Shown here piece after piece: positions 53,861 through 63,576 of a DNA stretch of 64,000 nt (the stretch's first letter is position 1; every line of letters begins with the position of its first letter). The stretch comes from an uncultured Sphingomonas sp. (GTDB lineage Bacteria; Pseudomonadota; Alphaproteobacteria; Sphingomonadales; Sphingomonadaceae): NCBI GenBank assembly GCA_913776045.1, contig CAJYOI010000017.1, forward strand, positions 1-64,000, read 5' to 3'. The notes below the pieces were generated by a model. That model was not told the DNA's origin, did not search any database, and saw nothing but the letters and a program-made list of their open reading frames with translations. The position numbers were made by a program, and so were the translations under genes.

Positions 53861-55356
53861 TGCTGCTGGCGGCGGTCGCTGCATGCGCGACTCTCGCCGG
53901 CGCCCAGTTGGGCGGTGCGACGATCGTGCGCGCGACGCCCGTCGCCGACGCCGCCGGCTGGATGCCGAAGGTCGACCAGCGCGCCTACGCCCCGCTGCCG
54001 GTGTCGCGGCCGCTGTGCCGAGTGGAGGCCGTGATCGACGGGCGCATCGGGTTCGAACTCTGGTTGCCGACGGCCTGGAACGGACGGCTGCTCGGCGCCG
54101 GGGTCGGGGGCGATGCCGGGATCTACAATTATATCGACATGAGCCGCCGCGTGGCCGAGGGCTTCGCCACGGTCACGACCGACACCGGGCACAAGGCGAC
54201 GCAGGCACGCTGGATGGCCGACCCGCGCGCCCGGGTCGACTATGAGCATCGCGCCGTCCACCTGACCGCGCAGGCCGCCAAGGCCATCGTCGCCCGCTTC
54301 TACGGCCGGCCGGCGAAGCGGAGCTATTTCACCGGCTGTTCGGGCGGCGGTCGCCAGGCGCTGAAGGAGATGCAGACCTATCCCGGCGATTATGACGGCG
54401 TGATCGCCGGGGCGCCCGGACCATATATGCCGCTCGTCTCGGTCCGGATGATGTGGAGTGCGCTGCTGCAGAAACGCGATCCCGCAGGCGCGCTCGGCGA
54501 TGCCGACTGGGCGCTGTACGAGCGCCGCGCCACGGCGGCCTGCGACCGGGCCGATGGCGTCGTCGACGGGATCGTCGAGAATCCGCTGGCCTGCCACTTC
54601 AAACCCGCGGATCTCGCCTGCAAGCCCGGACAGACGACGGACTGCCTCACCGCGCCCAAGCTTGCGATGCTCCAGCGGATCGTCGCTCCGATGCCCGACG
54701 AGCGGGGGCGGGCAATGGACCGCGGGCTGCTGCCCGGTGTCCGCACGCGACCGGGGCCGCCGTCGCCGCTGCTGCGCGCGATGTGGGCCGATGCGGTGTA
54801 CGACGATCCGCAGTGGAACGAGGACGGGTTCAGGCGAACCCCCGACCTTGCCGCGATCAACCGCGTCATGCCCGGGCTGCGCGCCGACAGCACCCGGATC
54901 GCGCCGTTCCTCGCGCGTGGTGGCAAGGCGATCATCTACCAGGGGTGGGCCGACCCCTCGGTCATCGCCCGACCGACGCTCGATTATTACGCCGACCTCG
55001 CACGCGCCAACGGCGGCGTGGAGCGGCTGGCGGCGGCGGTGCGCCTGTTCATGGTGCCCGGCATGTATCATTGCAGCGGCGGTCCCGGCGTCGACAGCTT
55101 CGGCGCGTCGGGTCAGCCGAGCTACCCCGGCGACCCGACACGCGACATGCTCTGGGCGCTCGTCCGCTGGGTCGAACAGGGACAGGCGCCCGATCGGATC
55201 GTCGGCGCCCGCAACCGAGACGGCCAGCCAGCCCTGACGCGGACACTGTGCGCCGCGCCGAAGTCGGCAGCCTATCGCGCCGGCGACCGGACGTCCGCTG
55301 CATCCTATGTCTGCCGTCCGGACCCGCTGCTCGGGCAAGCGCTCAAGTCCAAGTGA
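53860..55356 (+). CDS. Tannase/feruloyl-esterase-family hydrolase
   Basis: Secreted esterase of 498 residues with signal peptide MLLAAVAACATLAGAQ. The nucleophile is the Ser in FTGCSGGGRQAL near residue 166; the catalytic Asp lies in QGWADPSV near 368 and His in MYHCSGG near 406. The Cys residues flanking Ser and His (CSGGG, HCSGG) are the known neighbour disulfide of this family. It overlaps the receptor 1 stop. Members split ester bonds to aromatic acids such as gallate and ferulate, but other esters are possible. Confidence 0.9.
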   Translation: MLLAAVAACATLAGAQLGGATIVRATPVADAAGWMPKVDQRAYAPLPVSRPLCRVEAVIDGRIGFELWLPTAWNGRLLGAGVGGDAGIYNYIDMSRRVAEGFATVTTDTGHKATQARWMADPRARVDYEHRAVHLTAQAAKAIVARFYGRPAKRSYFTGCSGGGRQALKEMQTYPGDYDGVIAGAPGPYMPLVSVRMMWSALLQKRDPAGALGDADWALYERRATAACDRADGVVDGIVENPLACHFKPADLACKPGQTTDCLTAPKLAMLQRIVAPMPDERGRAMDRGLLPGVRTRPGPPSPLLRAMWADAVYDDPQWNEDGFRRTPDLAAINRVMPGLRADSTRIAPFLARGGKAIIYQGWADPSVIARPTLDYYADLARANGGVERLAAAVRLFMVPGMYHCSGGPGVDSFGASGQPSYPGDPTRDMLWALVRWVEQGQAPDRIVGARNRDGQPALTRTLCAAPKSAAYRAGDRTSAASYVCRPDPLLGQALKSK

Positions 55357-55416
55357 CGCGATGGCCCGGGGCGCCCGCGTTTCACAAGCGGCACGGTGGT
55401 TTCGCGGGCTCAATTC

Positions 55417-55465
55417 CGCTGATAAGCAGTATCATCTATATAAAAATAGTTGAAATACAGATGTA
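55417..55465 (+). promoter_or_regulatory. AT-rich promoter candidate
   Basis: A short AT-rich run (around TATATAAAAATAG) in very GC-rich DNA lies 55-95 bases upstream of the CocE-like start at 55518. It is the most likely promoter for the CocE-receptor 2 pair, but no exact -35/-10 is proposed. Confidence 0.35.
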
Positions 55466-55517
55466 AATGCCGCACTCTCTTTTCGAGATGACCGACAGGT
55501 CACCGGAAGGAGGATCC

Positions 55518-57227
55518 GTGAGGAGAGGAATCGCAGTCGCGATCGCGGGCGTCGTGGCAGCCGCCGGCGGCGCATCGGACGCGCAGTCGCCGGTGCCGGC
55601 CGCGCGCACGATCGAGCGTCACTCCCTCTACGTTTCGGTTCGCGACGGGACCCGCCTGGCGGTCAACGTCTATCGCCGGGCCGGCGACCCCGGCCCCGTC
55701 CCGACCATCTTCGCCTTCACTCCCTATCGCGCGCGCTACCTCAAGGACGGCGCCGTCGCGCAGACCTTCGATCAGGCCATCTTCGGATTTCCCGCGCTGG
55801 TCCAGCAGGGCTATGCCGTCGTCATTGCCGACGTGCGAGGCAAGGGCGCCTCGTTCGGAGCGCGCCGCGGCTTTCTCGACCGGACGGAGGCCAACGACGG
55901 CTACGACCTGGTCGGCTGGATCGCACGCCAGCCCTGGTCGAACGGCAAGGTCGGGCTGACCGGCTGTTCCTACCTCGGCGGCACGACCATGCTGATCGCG
56001 GGCACGCGGCCGCCCGCGGTTCGCGCAGTCTTCACCGCCGCCACCGACCTCGACAAATACAGCTTCGTCCGCAACGGCGGGGTGACCGCGCAATTCAACA
56101 CGCGCCCCGACGAGCCGCTGGAGGTAGACGCGGCAAGCGTTCCGGTCGATGCCGATCGCGACGGGTCGCTGCTGAAGCAGGCGGTCGCGCAGCACGCGCG
56201 CAACACGCCGATGGCCGCGCTGTGGGCCGGCATGCCCTATCGCGACAGCGTATCGCCGCTGACCGGCACGCGCTTCTGGGAAGAGGTCGGTCCCTACACC
56301 CATCTGAAGGCGCTGCGCGACCCGCGGATCGCCTGGTATTTCTGGAGCAATTGGGAGGACGAGCCGACCGAGCAGATGATCCTTGCGGCGCGCAATATCC
56401 CGGGCAAGCTGATCCTCGGGCCGGGCAGCCACTGCGAAGGTCCGGCCCAGTTCGACATCGCTGCCGAGCAGCGACGCTTCTTCGACCGGCATCTGAAGGG
56501 GATCGACAACGGCATCGACCGCGAGCCGCGCTACGCTTGGTGGCGGGAGGACGGCGCGGGCGGGGCGATGGTGCGCGCGAACCGGTTGCCGGGCGTCGGC
56601 ATCCGGCGTACCCCGCTGTTCCTCGCCGCCGACACCGGCGCGTCTTTGCAGGCACCGCGAGTGGCGGCGACGCGGCGCTTCCAGGTTCGCTACGACCTTG
56701 GAGCCGGTGAGTATTTTCCGTTCTGGCCGCGCCCGCTGACCGGCTTCGGGCCGAGCTGGACGACGCCGCCGCTCGCTGCCCCGGCACGGTTGCAGGGCTA
56801 TCCGATCGCGCGGATCCGCTTGGCGATCGATCGGCGCGACGCGATTCTGTTCGCCTATGTCGAGGACGTGGCACCCGACGGGAAGGTGCGGGTGATCGCG
56901 CACGGCCGGCTGGCCGCGTCGCACCGCATGATCTCGACACCGCCGTACGACAAGCTCGATCTGCCCTATCATTCGGGCCTGCGCGCCGATGTGGCGCCGA
57001 TGACGCCCGGCATGCCGGCGGAGCTCGCCTTCAGCCTGTCGCCGCGCGCTTACACCTTCGCCGCCGGGCACCGCATCCGCGTGACGCTGACCGGGGCCGA
57101 CCCGCGTCAGCGCGACCTGAAAGTGCTCGCGACCGATCCCGCGCCCGAATTCACGGTCCTGACCGGCGGCGCCGCCGGCTCCCGGATCGACCTGCCGTTC
57201 GAGGCGACACCGACATTCCAACGATAA
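55518..57227 (+). CDS. Exported CocE/NonD-family hydrolase
   Basis: Serine hydrolase of the X-Pro dipeptidyl peptidase S15 group, 569 residues. I chose the GTG at 55518 because GGAAGGAGG lies four bases before it and the signal peptide MRRGIAVAIAGVVAAAGG then begins at once; an ATG at 55467 would put extra residues in front. The nucleophile is in TGCSYLGGTT, the Asp probably in the region GLTSP-like after residue 280, and His in GPGSHCEGP. The C-terminal jelly-roll is present. CocE relatives cleave esters or acyl bonds of natural products. RBS of receptor 2 follows after 19 bases. Confidence 0.88.
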   Translation: MRRGIAVAIAGVVAAAGGASDAQSPVPAARTIERHSLYVSVRDGTRLAVNVYRRAGDPGPVPTIFAFTPYRARYLKDGAVAQTFDQAIFGFPALVQQGYAVVIADVRGKGASFGARRGFLDRTEANDGYDLVGWIARQPWSNGKVGLTGCSYLGGTTMLIAGTRPPAVRAVFTAATDLDKYSFVRNGGVTAQFNTRPDEPLEVDAASVPVDADRDGSLLKQAVAQHARNTPMAALWAGMPYRDSVSPLTGTRFWEEVGPYTHLKALRDPRIAWYFWSNWEDEPTEQMILAARNIPGKLILGPGSHCEGPAQFDIAAEQRRFFDRHLKGIDNGIDREPRYAWWREDGAGGAMVRANRLPGVGIRRTPLFLAADTGASLQAPRVAATRRFQVRYDLGAGEYFPFWPRPLTGFGPSWTTPPLAAPARLQGYPIARIRLAIDRRDAILFAYVEDVAPDGKVRVIAHGRLAASHRMISTPPYDKLDLPYHSGLRADVAPMTPGMPAELAFSLSPRAYTFAAGHRIRVTLTGADPRQRDLKVLATDPAPEFTVLTGGAAGSRIDLPFEATPTFQR

Positions 57228-57246
57228 GAACAGGGGAGGACGACCT

Positions 57247-59943
57247 ATGAAGAGCATCCGCACCGCCGCACTGGCCACGACCGGCTTGGTCCTGCTTGGC
57301 CTGTCCTCGCCGTCCTTCGCGCAGCAGACGACGCCGGCCAGTGAACCCGACGTGCAGGCGCCCGAGGCCGGTCCTTCGACGATCACGCAGGATCAGGTCG
57401 AACGCGACATCATCGTGACGGGCAGCCGCGTCCGGGGGGCGGCACCGGTCGGGTCGACCGTCATCGCGCTCGGCCGCGAAGACGTCATCGCTTCGGGTGC
57501 GGTGACGACGGACCGCCTCATCAAGCAGATCCCGCAGGTGTTCGACCTGGGCGTCAGCGAGAATTCGCGTGGCCAGTCGGGCGGCAACGGCAACATCACC
57601 TATGGCAACAGCGTCAACCTGCGCGGCATCGGCCCCTATGCGACGCTGATCCTGATCGACGGCCACCGCGCGGTGAACAACAGCCGCGCGCTCGACCCGT
57701 CAGTCATCCCGACGCTTGGCCTGGAACGGGTCGAGGTCGTCGCCGACGGCGCCTCCGCCATCTATGGCTCGGATGCGGTCGCAGGTGTCGTCAACCTTAT
57801 TCCTCGCCGCTCGCTGGACGGGGTCGAAGCCTCGGGCCGCTACGGCTTCGGCGACGACTTTCACGAATGGCAGGTGGGCGTCGCGGTCGGGCACAAGTGG
57901 AGCCAGGGCCAGATCATGCTGGCGTTCGAACATGTCCAGCGATCGAACCTCAGCGGCGACGACCGGTCGTTCTTCACCTCCGACCAGCGCGCGTCCGGCG
58001 GCAACGACTATCGTGTCAACCGCTGCGCGCCGGGCACCATCATCGCCGGTGGCACCACCTATGCCATTCCCACCGGCGGGCTGACCCAGGCGAATGCGGG
58101 CAGCCTGGTCGCCGGCACCGCCAATCTGTGCAACGACCTGATCGGGCAGGACCTGTTTCCGAAACAGGCGTACGATTCGGCGAACATGACGGTCACGCAG
58201 GAACTGGGTGACCGGGTGACGCTGTTCGCGGACGGCTTCTTCTCGCGCCGCACTTTCTTCCGCAACCCGGCCTCGCAGAGCGCGACGCTGACCGTGCCGC
58301 AGACTAACGCCTTCTTCGTGCGGCCGGCGGGCTTCACCGGCACGAGCTACACGATCGCCTATAATTTCATCAACGACCTGCCGCTCAACGGCAATCCGGG
58401 CAGCGCCGAGAACTGGCAGATTTCGCCGGGCGTGCGCGTCAAGCTGTTCGGCGATTGGGAGGCCGAGGGCATCTACAGCTACGGCCAGGGCGAGGATCAG
58501 TCCTATACCTATCGCGGCCTGACCACGGCCAATCTCAACGCCGCGCTCGCCAGCAGCAATCCGGCGACGGCATTCGATCCCTATGGTCTGGGCCGTACGA
58601 CGGAGGCGACGCGCCAGCTGATCAGCAACAGCATCTTCTTCGCTCCCACGCTCAACCATTTCACCGGCTACGAGGCGCGGCTGAACGGCACGCTGTTCGC
58701 GTTGCCCGGCGGCGACGTGAAGCTGGCCGCGGGATACGAGGGGCAGGAGATCCTGACCATCCTCGGCTCCGCGCGCGGCGTCGTGGGGACGCCGGTCGCT
58801 TATCGCTATTTCACGCGGCGGGTCGACTCGGGCTATGCTGAGGTTCTGCTGCCGATCTTCGGTGCCGAGAATGCGATCCCCGGCTTCCGCAAGCTCGTGC
58901 TGAATGCGGCCGTCCGCTATGACAAGTACAGCGACGTCGGCAAGACGACGAACCCGAAGTTCGGCGTCAATTGGACGCCGGTCGACGGACTGACGTTGCG
59001 CGGCAGCTACGGCACGTCGTTCCGCGCGCCGCTCATCTCGCAGATCTACGGGAATTCGAACAATCTGTTCGTCCAGACCTATCAGAACCCCGGCGGGTCG
59101 CCGATCGTCGGCGTCGCGCTGTCGGGGCAGAATCTGGGGCTGCGGCCGGAGGAGGCGACGACGTGGTCGGTGGGCGGCGACCTCGACATCGGCAGCCGGC
59201 TGCGCTTCAGCCTGACCTATTTCAACGTCGAATACACCAACCAGGTCGAGGCCTATCTGTCCGATCTCGCCATCCTGTCGCGAGAACAGTCGTTCGCCGG
59301 GCTCGGCATTATCACCCGCGGGGCGGAGGCCGCGACGCGCGTGCAGCAGCTGATCGCGTCGGGCATCGGCGTCGTCGGCGCGCTGCCGACCAATGTCACG
59401 CTGTTCGTCGACGGGCGCAACAACAACCTGGGCAAATCTCTTACGGAAGGGATCGACTTCGTCGCCAACTACACGCTGCCGACCGACAATTTCGGCCGGT
59501 TTCAGGTCAACCTGAGCGGCACCTTCCTGACCCGCTACGAAGTCGCGATCACCGAGAATGCGGCGCTGATCGATCGCCGCAACACGATCTTCTTCCCGCT
59601 GAAGTTCAAGGCGCGCGGGGCAATTGCCTGGGATCTCGATCCGGTGCGCCTGCAGGTCCAGGCGACGCATGTCGGCGGCTATACCAACAACGCCGTCACC
59701 GTGCCCCAGCAGGTGAAGAGCTATACGCCCGTGGACCTGAGCGTGGCCTGGGATCTGGGCGGCAGCGACAAGCGCGGTATCCTGGGCGGGCTGACGCTGG
59801 GGGCAGAGGTCCGCAATGTGTTCGACCTCCAGCCGCCGTTCGTCAATCTGGCGCCGTCGGGCAACGGCAGCGGCGGCTATGATGCGACCGCGGCCAATCC
59901 GATCGGCCGGCAGTTCGCCGTGTCGCTGCGGGCGAAGTTCTGA
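57247..59943 (+). CDS. TonB-dependent outer-membrane receptor 2
   Basis: Receptor of 898 residues with a signal peptide ending in SFAQ, plug (RDIIVTGSRVRGAAPVGSTV; ADGASAIYGSDAVAGVVNLI) and barrel ending in RAKF. GGGGAGG precedes the ATG. It is clearly a paralogue of receptor 1: the plug is similar throughout and loop Cys260-Cys295 has the same length of 36 with 27 identical residues. It forms a unit with the CocE-like gene, and it may take up the same compound or a breakdown product. Confidence 0.93.
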   Translation: MKSIRTAALATTGLVLLGLSSPSFAQQTTPASEPDVQAPEAGPSTITQDQVERDIIVTGSRVRGAAPVGSTVIALGREDVIASGAVTTDRLIKQIPQVFDLGVSENSRGQSGGNGNITYGNSVNLRGIGPYATLILIDGHRAVNNSRALDPSVIPTLGLERVEVVADGASAIYGSDAVAGVVNLIPRRSLDGVEASGRYGFGDDFHEWQVGVAVGHKWSQGQIMLAFEHVQRSNLSGDDRSFFTSDQRASGGNDYRVNRCAPGTIIAGGTTYAIPTGGLTQANAGSLVAGTANLCNDLIGQDLFPKQAYDSANMTVTQELGDRVTLFADGFFSRRTFFRNPASQSATLTVPQTNAFFVRPAGFTGTSYTIAYNFINDLPLNGNPGSAENWQISPGVRVKLFGDWEAEGIYSYGQGEDQSYTYRGLTTANLNAALASSNPATAFDPYGLGRTTEATRQLISNSIFFAPTLNHFTGYEARLNGTLFALPGGDVKLAAGYEGQEILTILGSARGVVGTPVAYRYFTRRVDSGYAEVLLPIFGAENAIPGFRKLVLNAAVRYDKYSDVGKTTNPKFGVNWTPVDGLTLRGSYGTSFRAPLISQIYGNSNNLFVQTYQNPGGSPIVGVALSGQNLGLRPEEATTWSVGGDLDIGSRLRFSLTYFNVEYTNQVEAYLSDLAILSREQSFAGLGIITRGAEAATRVQQLIASGIGVVGALPTNVTLFVDGRNNNLGKSLTEGIDFVANYTLPTDNFGRFQVNLSGTFLTRYEVAITENAALIDRRNTIFFPLKFKARGAIAWDLDPVRLQVQATHVGGYTNNAVTVPQQVKSYTPVDLSVAWDLGGSDKRGILGGLTLGAEVRNVFDLQPPFVNLAPSGNGSGGYDATAANPIGRQFAVSLRAKF

Positions 59944-60001
59944 CGCGTCGTCCGGGGGAGCGGCCGGGCGGTCGCTACCCCGCGCGCGGGCTTGCAAATA
60001 A

Positions 60002-62329
60002 TCAGCGTCGCGCGCGGTAGCGGGTGACGTCGTCGTCCAGGAAATTCTCGATCCGGCGATCGATCGCGGCGGCATCGCTGGCTTCGCGATTATAGTTGTC
60101 GAGGTCGAGCGCGAGCACTGGCACCCCGGCCCGGCGCAGCGCTCGCAGGACGAACGGGTCGGCATCCGACAGCGCGATCGCACCGTCGATCGCGTGGCTC
60201 TCCGCCTCGCGGACATGCCAGGCGCCCGCCCAGGTCGGCATGCGCAATTCGTCGCCCATGGTCACGAAGCGGGCGGCCAGCGCGCGCATCGGGTCCTGTC
60301 CCGGCGCGGCCCGGCGGATATAGCCGTCGGCGGCGAGCGCGAGGTACATCGACCAGACGAAGACCGCGCCGTGGCTCTCCTCCCAGCGCTGGTAGAAGCC
60401 CATGTCGCTCCACATGCCGCGACCGACCCACATCAGCCGCAGGCGCTCGTTCGGGCACGCCGCCTCACCGGCCGCGTGCCGCGCCGCCACCTCGTCGTGG
60501 AATGCCTTTGCCGCATCCCGTGCCCATACCGTCCCGCGGTGCCACTGCGGCACCATCGTTGCCGGCATGGTGTCGCTGATCGACACCGGCGCCGGGTGCG
60601 TGCGGGCGATCAGGTCGCGCGTGCGGCGGTAATAGTGCTCCTGCTCGTTGACCAGGTTCAGGATCTCCACGAACCGCGCCTGGTCGAAACGCCGGTCGCT
60701 GACCGCCTCGATCCGCTCGATCAGCGCGCGCAGCTCGGCGACCATCAGGTCGAGCCGTTCGGGCTCCAGCACCGTATCCCAGCGGTCTTGCAGGCTGTCC
60801 CACCAGTCGATGGGGAAGTCCGTGCGCGACTCGATGCTGCGTTCGAACAAGAACAGGTCGGCGCCCGTCTCTCGCGCCCAATGGTCAAAGATGCGCGGTG
60901 TCGCGTCGGTGCCGAGCACGGCCTGGACGAAGCTCGGCCGCGGCAGGCCGCCCCATGGCGCCTGGCCTGCATCGGTGTCGAACGCGGCGGCGATGCCTTG
61001 CGCGCTGTAGGCCTCGGTATCGCTCGGATAGCCATGCTCGGCCAGCAGCGCGAAGTAGCGGCCCGACTGCTGCTTGGCCGCGGCGATCGACGCCCACCAT
61101 TGGTTGACGACGAACGGCACGCCCATCGCGCGCAGTACCTCCTGCGGGGAGTTGGCGTTGACGACCGCAAGCGGTGCCCCGGCGTCGACCTCGGCGCGGA
61201 CCTGCTGGAACCATTCGCGCTGATAGGTGCCGAAACTGGCGAGCGAGGCGAGTGACTTGCGGCTGCGGCGGCCCGATGGCGGCGGGGCGGGGCGGGGCGC
61301 GGCGGGCGGCGCGACCGCCTGTGACGCCGTACCGACACGCTCGACCGCGAATCCCTGCGCGGCAAGCTCCCGCGCGAAATAGCCGGCGTCCCATGCCGCC
61401 GCCTCGTCACCCGCGGACTCGACGATGATGGCCTGCCGGACGCCGAGCGCGCGCATCCGCGCAGCAGCATCCGCCAGGCGATCGGGCGCACGCAGCAGCA
61501 TCCGCGGGCTCAGCCGCGTCGGGTCGGCGAGGGCATCGAGCGAGGCGGGGCTGTCGACCCAGCCGGCGACCAGCGGATCGCCCCAATCCTGGTCGTCGCC
61601 GATCGCGATCAGGCCGCGTGCGGTCAGGTCGCGCTGGCGCGCGGTCGAGTAGTGCGGTGATCCGATCACGAAGACTGGCGTTCCCACCGCTATGTCGCCC
61701 CGACGCACCGCATCGACCAGCGTGCCCCACGCCTTGGACTCCAGCGCATAGGCGGCACCGATGGCAGCGATCCGCGCAACGCCGGTCAGACCCTCCAGCA
61801 GGGCGGGGCGGACGCGCTCCATCGCCGCGTGATCGGCCAGCCCGTCGACATCGCGCCGTCCGCCGATGCGCTCCAGCCAAGCGTCCAGCTGATCGAGCCG
61901 CGCGCGGTTGTACGTCTGGCTCGACGCGCGCGGCAGATGCGCCAGATCGAGCATATGGATCGGCCTCGCCGCCACGTCCCCGTTGCGGATCAGATCGCGG
62001 ATCGTCGCGAACAGCTGCGGCAGGTCGCTGTCGGCATGGGTAAAGATCAGTGGATCGCCGCTCGTGTCCGCCGCGATCTGTTGCAGCAGCGACCGGCCGC
62101 GCTGGCTGAGCACGCCGCCGCCGACCAGCGCATCGGCCTGCGGCGTCGCGCCCGGCTGCGGCACCATCCGCACCGGCGTCAGCCCGCTCGCCCGGATCAG
62201 CGCATATGGTGCGTCCTGCCCGAGCACGCGGACCACGCACCGGCCCTCCGCACGCAGGGTCTGGGCGACGGCGCCGGGATCGTCGCATGCGGCGATGAGG
62301 CGGGCGAGGGCCGCGGCCGCATCCTCCAT
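60002..62329 (-). CDS. Fused two-half 2-hydroxyacyl-CoA-dehydratase-like protein without cluster cysteines
   Basis: Protein of 775 residues. Residues 1-335 and 370-775 each follow the HgdB/FldBC subunit pattern (for example GQDAPYALIRASGLTPVRM, TPVFVIGSPHYSTARQRDL, RLRLMWVGRGMW, GAVFVWSMYLA), joined by a Pro-rich linker at 336-358. Real enzymes bind a 4Fe-4S cluster through three Cys per subunit; here the equivalent sites are Gln38, HADSD 98-102 and SAGDE 305-309 in the first half, NQWWASI, LGTDAT and SDADP in the second. Only Cys15, Cys31 and Cys625 exist. The ATG overlaps the CoA-transferase stop. The fold call is moderately sure and the activity is unknown. Confidence 0.72.
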   Translation of the reverse strand: MEDAAAALARLIAACDDPGAVAQTLRAEGRCVVRVLGQDAPYALIRASGLTPVRMVPQPGATPQADALVGGGVLSQRGRSLLQQIAADTSGDPLIFTHADSDLPQLFATIRDLIRNGDVAARPIHMLDLAHLPRASSQTYNRARLDQLDAWLERIGGRRDVDGLADHAAMERVRPALLEGLTGVARIAAIGAAYALESKAWGTLVDAVRRGDIAVGTPVFVIGSPHYSTARQRDLTARGLIAIGDDQDWGDPLVAGWVDSPASLDALADPTRLSPRMLLRAPDRLADAAARMRALGVRQAIIVESAGDEAAAWDAGYFARELAAQGFAVERVGTASQAVAPPAAPRPAPPPSGRRSRKSLASLASFGTYQREWFQQVRAEVDAGAPLAVVNANSPQEVLRAMGVPFVVNQWWASIAAAKQQSGRYFALLAEHGYPSDTEAYSAQGIAAAFDTDAGQAPWGGLPRPSFVQAVLGTDATPRIFDHWARETGADLFLFERSIESRTDFPIDWWDSLQDRWDTVLEPERLDLMVAELRALIERIEAVSDRRFDQARFVEILNLVNEQEHYYRRTRDLIARTHPAPVSISDTMPATMVPQWHRGTVWARDAAKAFHDEVAARHAAGEAACPNERLRLMWVGRGMWSDMGFYQRWEESHGAVFVWSMYLALAADGYIRRAAPGQDPMRALAARFVTMGDELRMPTWAGAWHVREAESHAIDGAIALSDADPFVLRALRRAGVPVLALDLDNYNREASDAAAIDRRIENFLDDDVTRYRARR

Positions 62330-63576
62330 CAGATCACGCCCCGTGCGCGCAGGTCGTCGATCCGGTCTGGCGAATAGCCGAGCGTCCCGACCAGCACACG
62401 ATCGTTATGGTCGCCGATGCGGATCGGCAGCACATCGTCGAATCCGGTATCCGCATCGGAGAAGACGATCGGGACGCCCGCCGTCCGCAGGTCGATATCG
62501 GCTTCGTAGTACGGGTGCGCCACCGGAACCGCCTCGTGCCGCTCGATCACGCGGCGGTCGAGCAGGGCTTCGTCGGGATGCCGCACCGGCGCGACCGGAA
62601 CGCCCTCTGCCTCCAGCGCGGCGACCGCATCGGCGACCGACAGGCCGCACGACCATGCGGTGATGTTCGCCTCCAGCAGCGCGGCATTGGCAACCCGCGC
62701 GTCGCGGGTGGCGAAGCGCGGGTCCTCGGCGAAGTCGGGGCGCTTCATCGCGCGGAACAGACCCTGCGCCAGCTTCTCGTGCACGGCGACCAGCGCGATG
62801 AAGCCGTCGCGGCATTCGAAGACGCCGAACGGCGACAGGCGCTGCACCGTCAGTCCCGTCCGAGCCTGCATCCCCGCCGCCGCCATCGCCGACCAATTCT
62901 CGATCGCGACGAAGCTGGTCAGCGCGCCGAGCATCGACACGTCGATATGCTGGCCGACCCCGGTGCGGTGCCGCTGTTCCAGCGCCGACAGGATGCCGAT
63001 GACCGAGAACACGGGCGCCAGCATGTCGGCGATCGGGATGCCGATGCGCACCGGCGGCGCATCGGCCTCGCCGCTCGCATACATCGCGCCCGACAGGGCC
63101 TGGATGATGATGTCCATCGCCTTGCCGCCTTCGGGCGCGGTCGCGCCGAAGCCGGACAGCGAACAATAGATGATCCGCGGATTGGCGGCCTTCGCGGCCG
63201 CATAGCCAATGCCCAGGCGGTCGGCGGTGCCGGCGGTGAAATTCTCGACGACGATATCGGCGCTGCGCACCAGGTCCAGGAAGACCTCGGTCGCCCCGGG
63301 CGCCTTCAGGTTCAGCGACACACCCAGCTTGCCGCGCGCTCGCGTCAGGTGCGACACCGACAGGTCGTCGTCATGCACCTTTTCGACCGTGATCCCGTCG
63401 CGACCGACATAGGGGCTGTTGTCGCGCGCCAGGTCGCCGCCGCGCGGATCCTCGACCTTGATCACCTCGGCGCCCAGGCCCGCCAGCAGCAGCGTCGCAT
63501 AGGGACCGGCCAGCGCCCGCGTCAGGTCGATCACGCGCAGGCCCTCGAGCGGCCGTTGACGGTGCAATTCGGTCAC
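62329..63576 (-). CDS. CaiB/BaiF CoA-transferase
   Basis: Class III CoA-transferase of 415 residues. The N-terminus GLRVIDLTRALAGPYATLLL and VENFTAG are family signatures, and Asp155 in GKAMDIIIQA is the expected acyl-anhydride nucleophile. GTG at 63576 overlaps the stop of the next upstream CaiB gene; TGA overlaps the ATG of the dehydratase-like gene. It should move CoA between a CoA donor and a carboxylic acid. Paired with a dehydratase-like gene it recalls the FldA-FldBC layout of phenyllactate metabolism, by analogy only. Confidence 0.92.
   Translation of the reverse strand: MTELHRQRPLEGLRVIDLTRALAGPYATLLLAGLGAEVIKVEDPRGGDLARDNSPYVGRDGITVEKVHDDDLSVSHLTRARGKLGVSLNLKAPGATEVFLDLVRSADIVVENFTAGTADRLGIGYAAAKAANPRIIYCSLSGFGATAPEGGKAMDIIIQALSGAMYASGEADAPPVRIGIPIADMLAPVFSVIGILSALEQRHRTGVGQHIDVSMLGALTSFVAIENWSAMAAAGMQARTGLTVQRLSPFGVFECRDGFIALVAVHEKLAQGLFRAMKRPDFAEDPRFATRDARVANAALLEANITAWSCGLSVADAVAALEAEGVPVAPVRHPDEALLDRRVIERHEAVPVAHPYYEADIDLRTAGVPIVFSDADTGFDDVLPIRIGDHNDRVLVGTLGYSPDRIDDLRARGVI

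Noticed and set aside
51104-53884. A long open frame antisense to TonB receptor 1
   Set aside because: It mirrors the receptor codons, is rich in Arg, Asp and His without any motif, and the receptor is clearly the gene. High GC content makes such frames common.
57700-60216. An open frame of about 840 codons antisense to TonB receptor 2
   Set aside because: Composition is biased and no motif is present; the plus-strand receptor explains the region.
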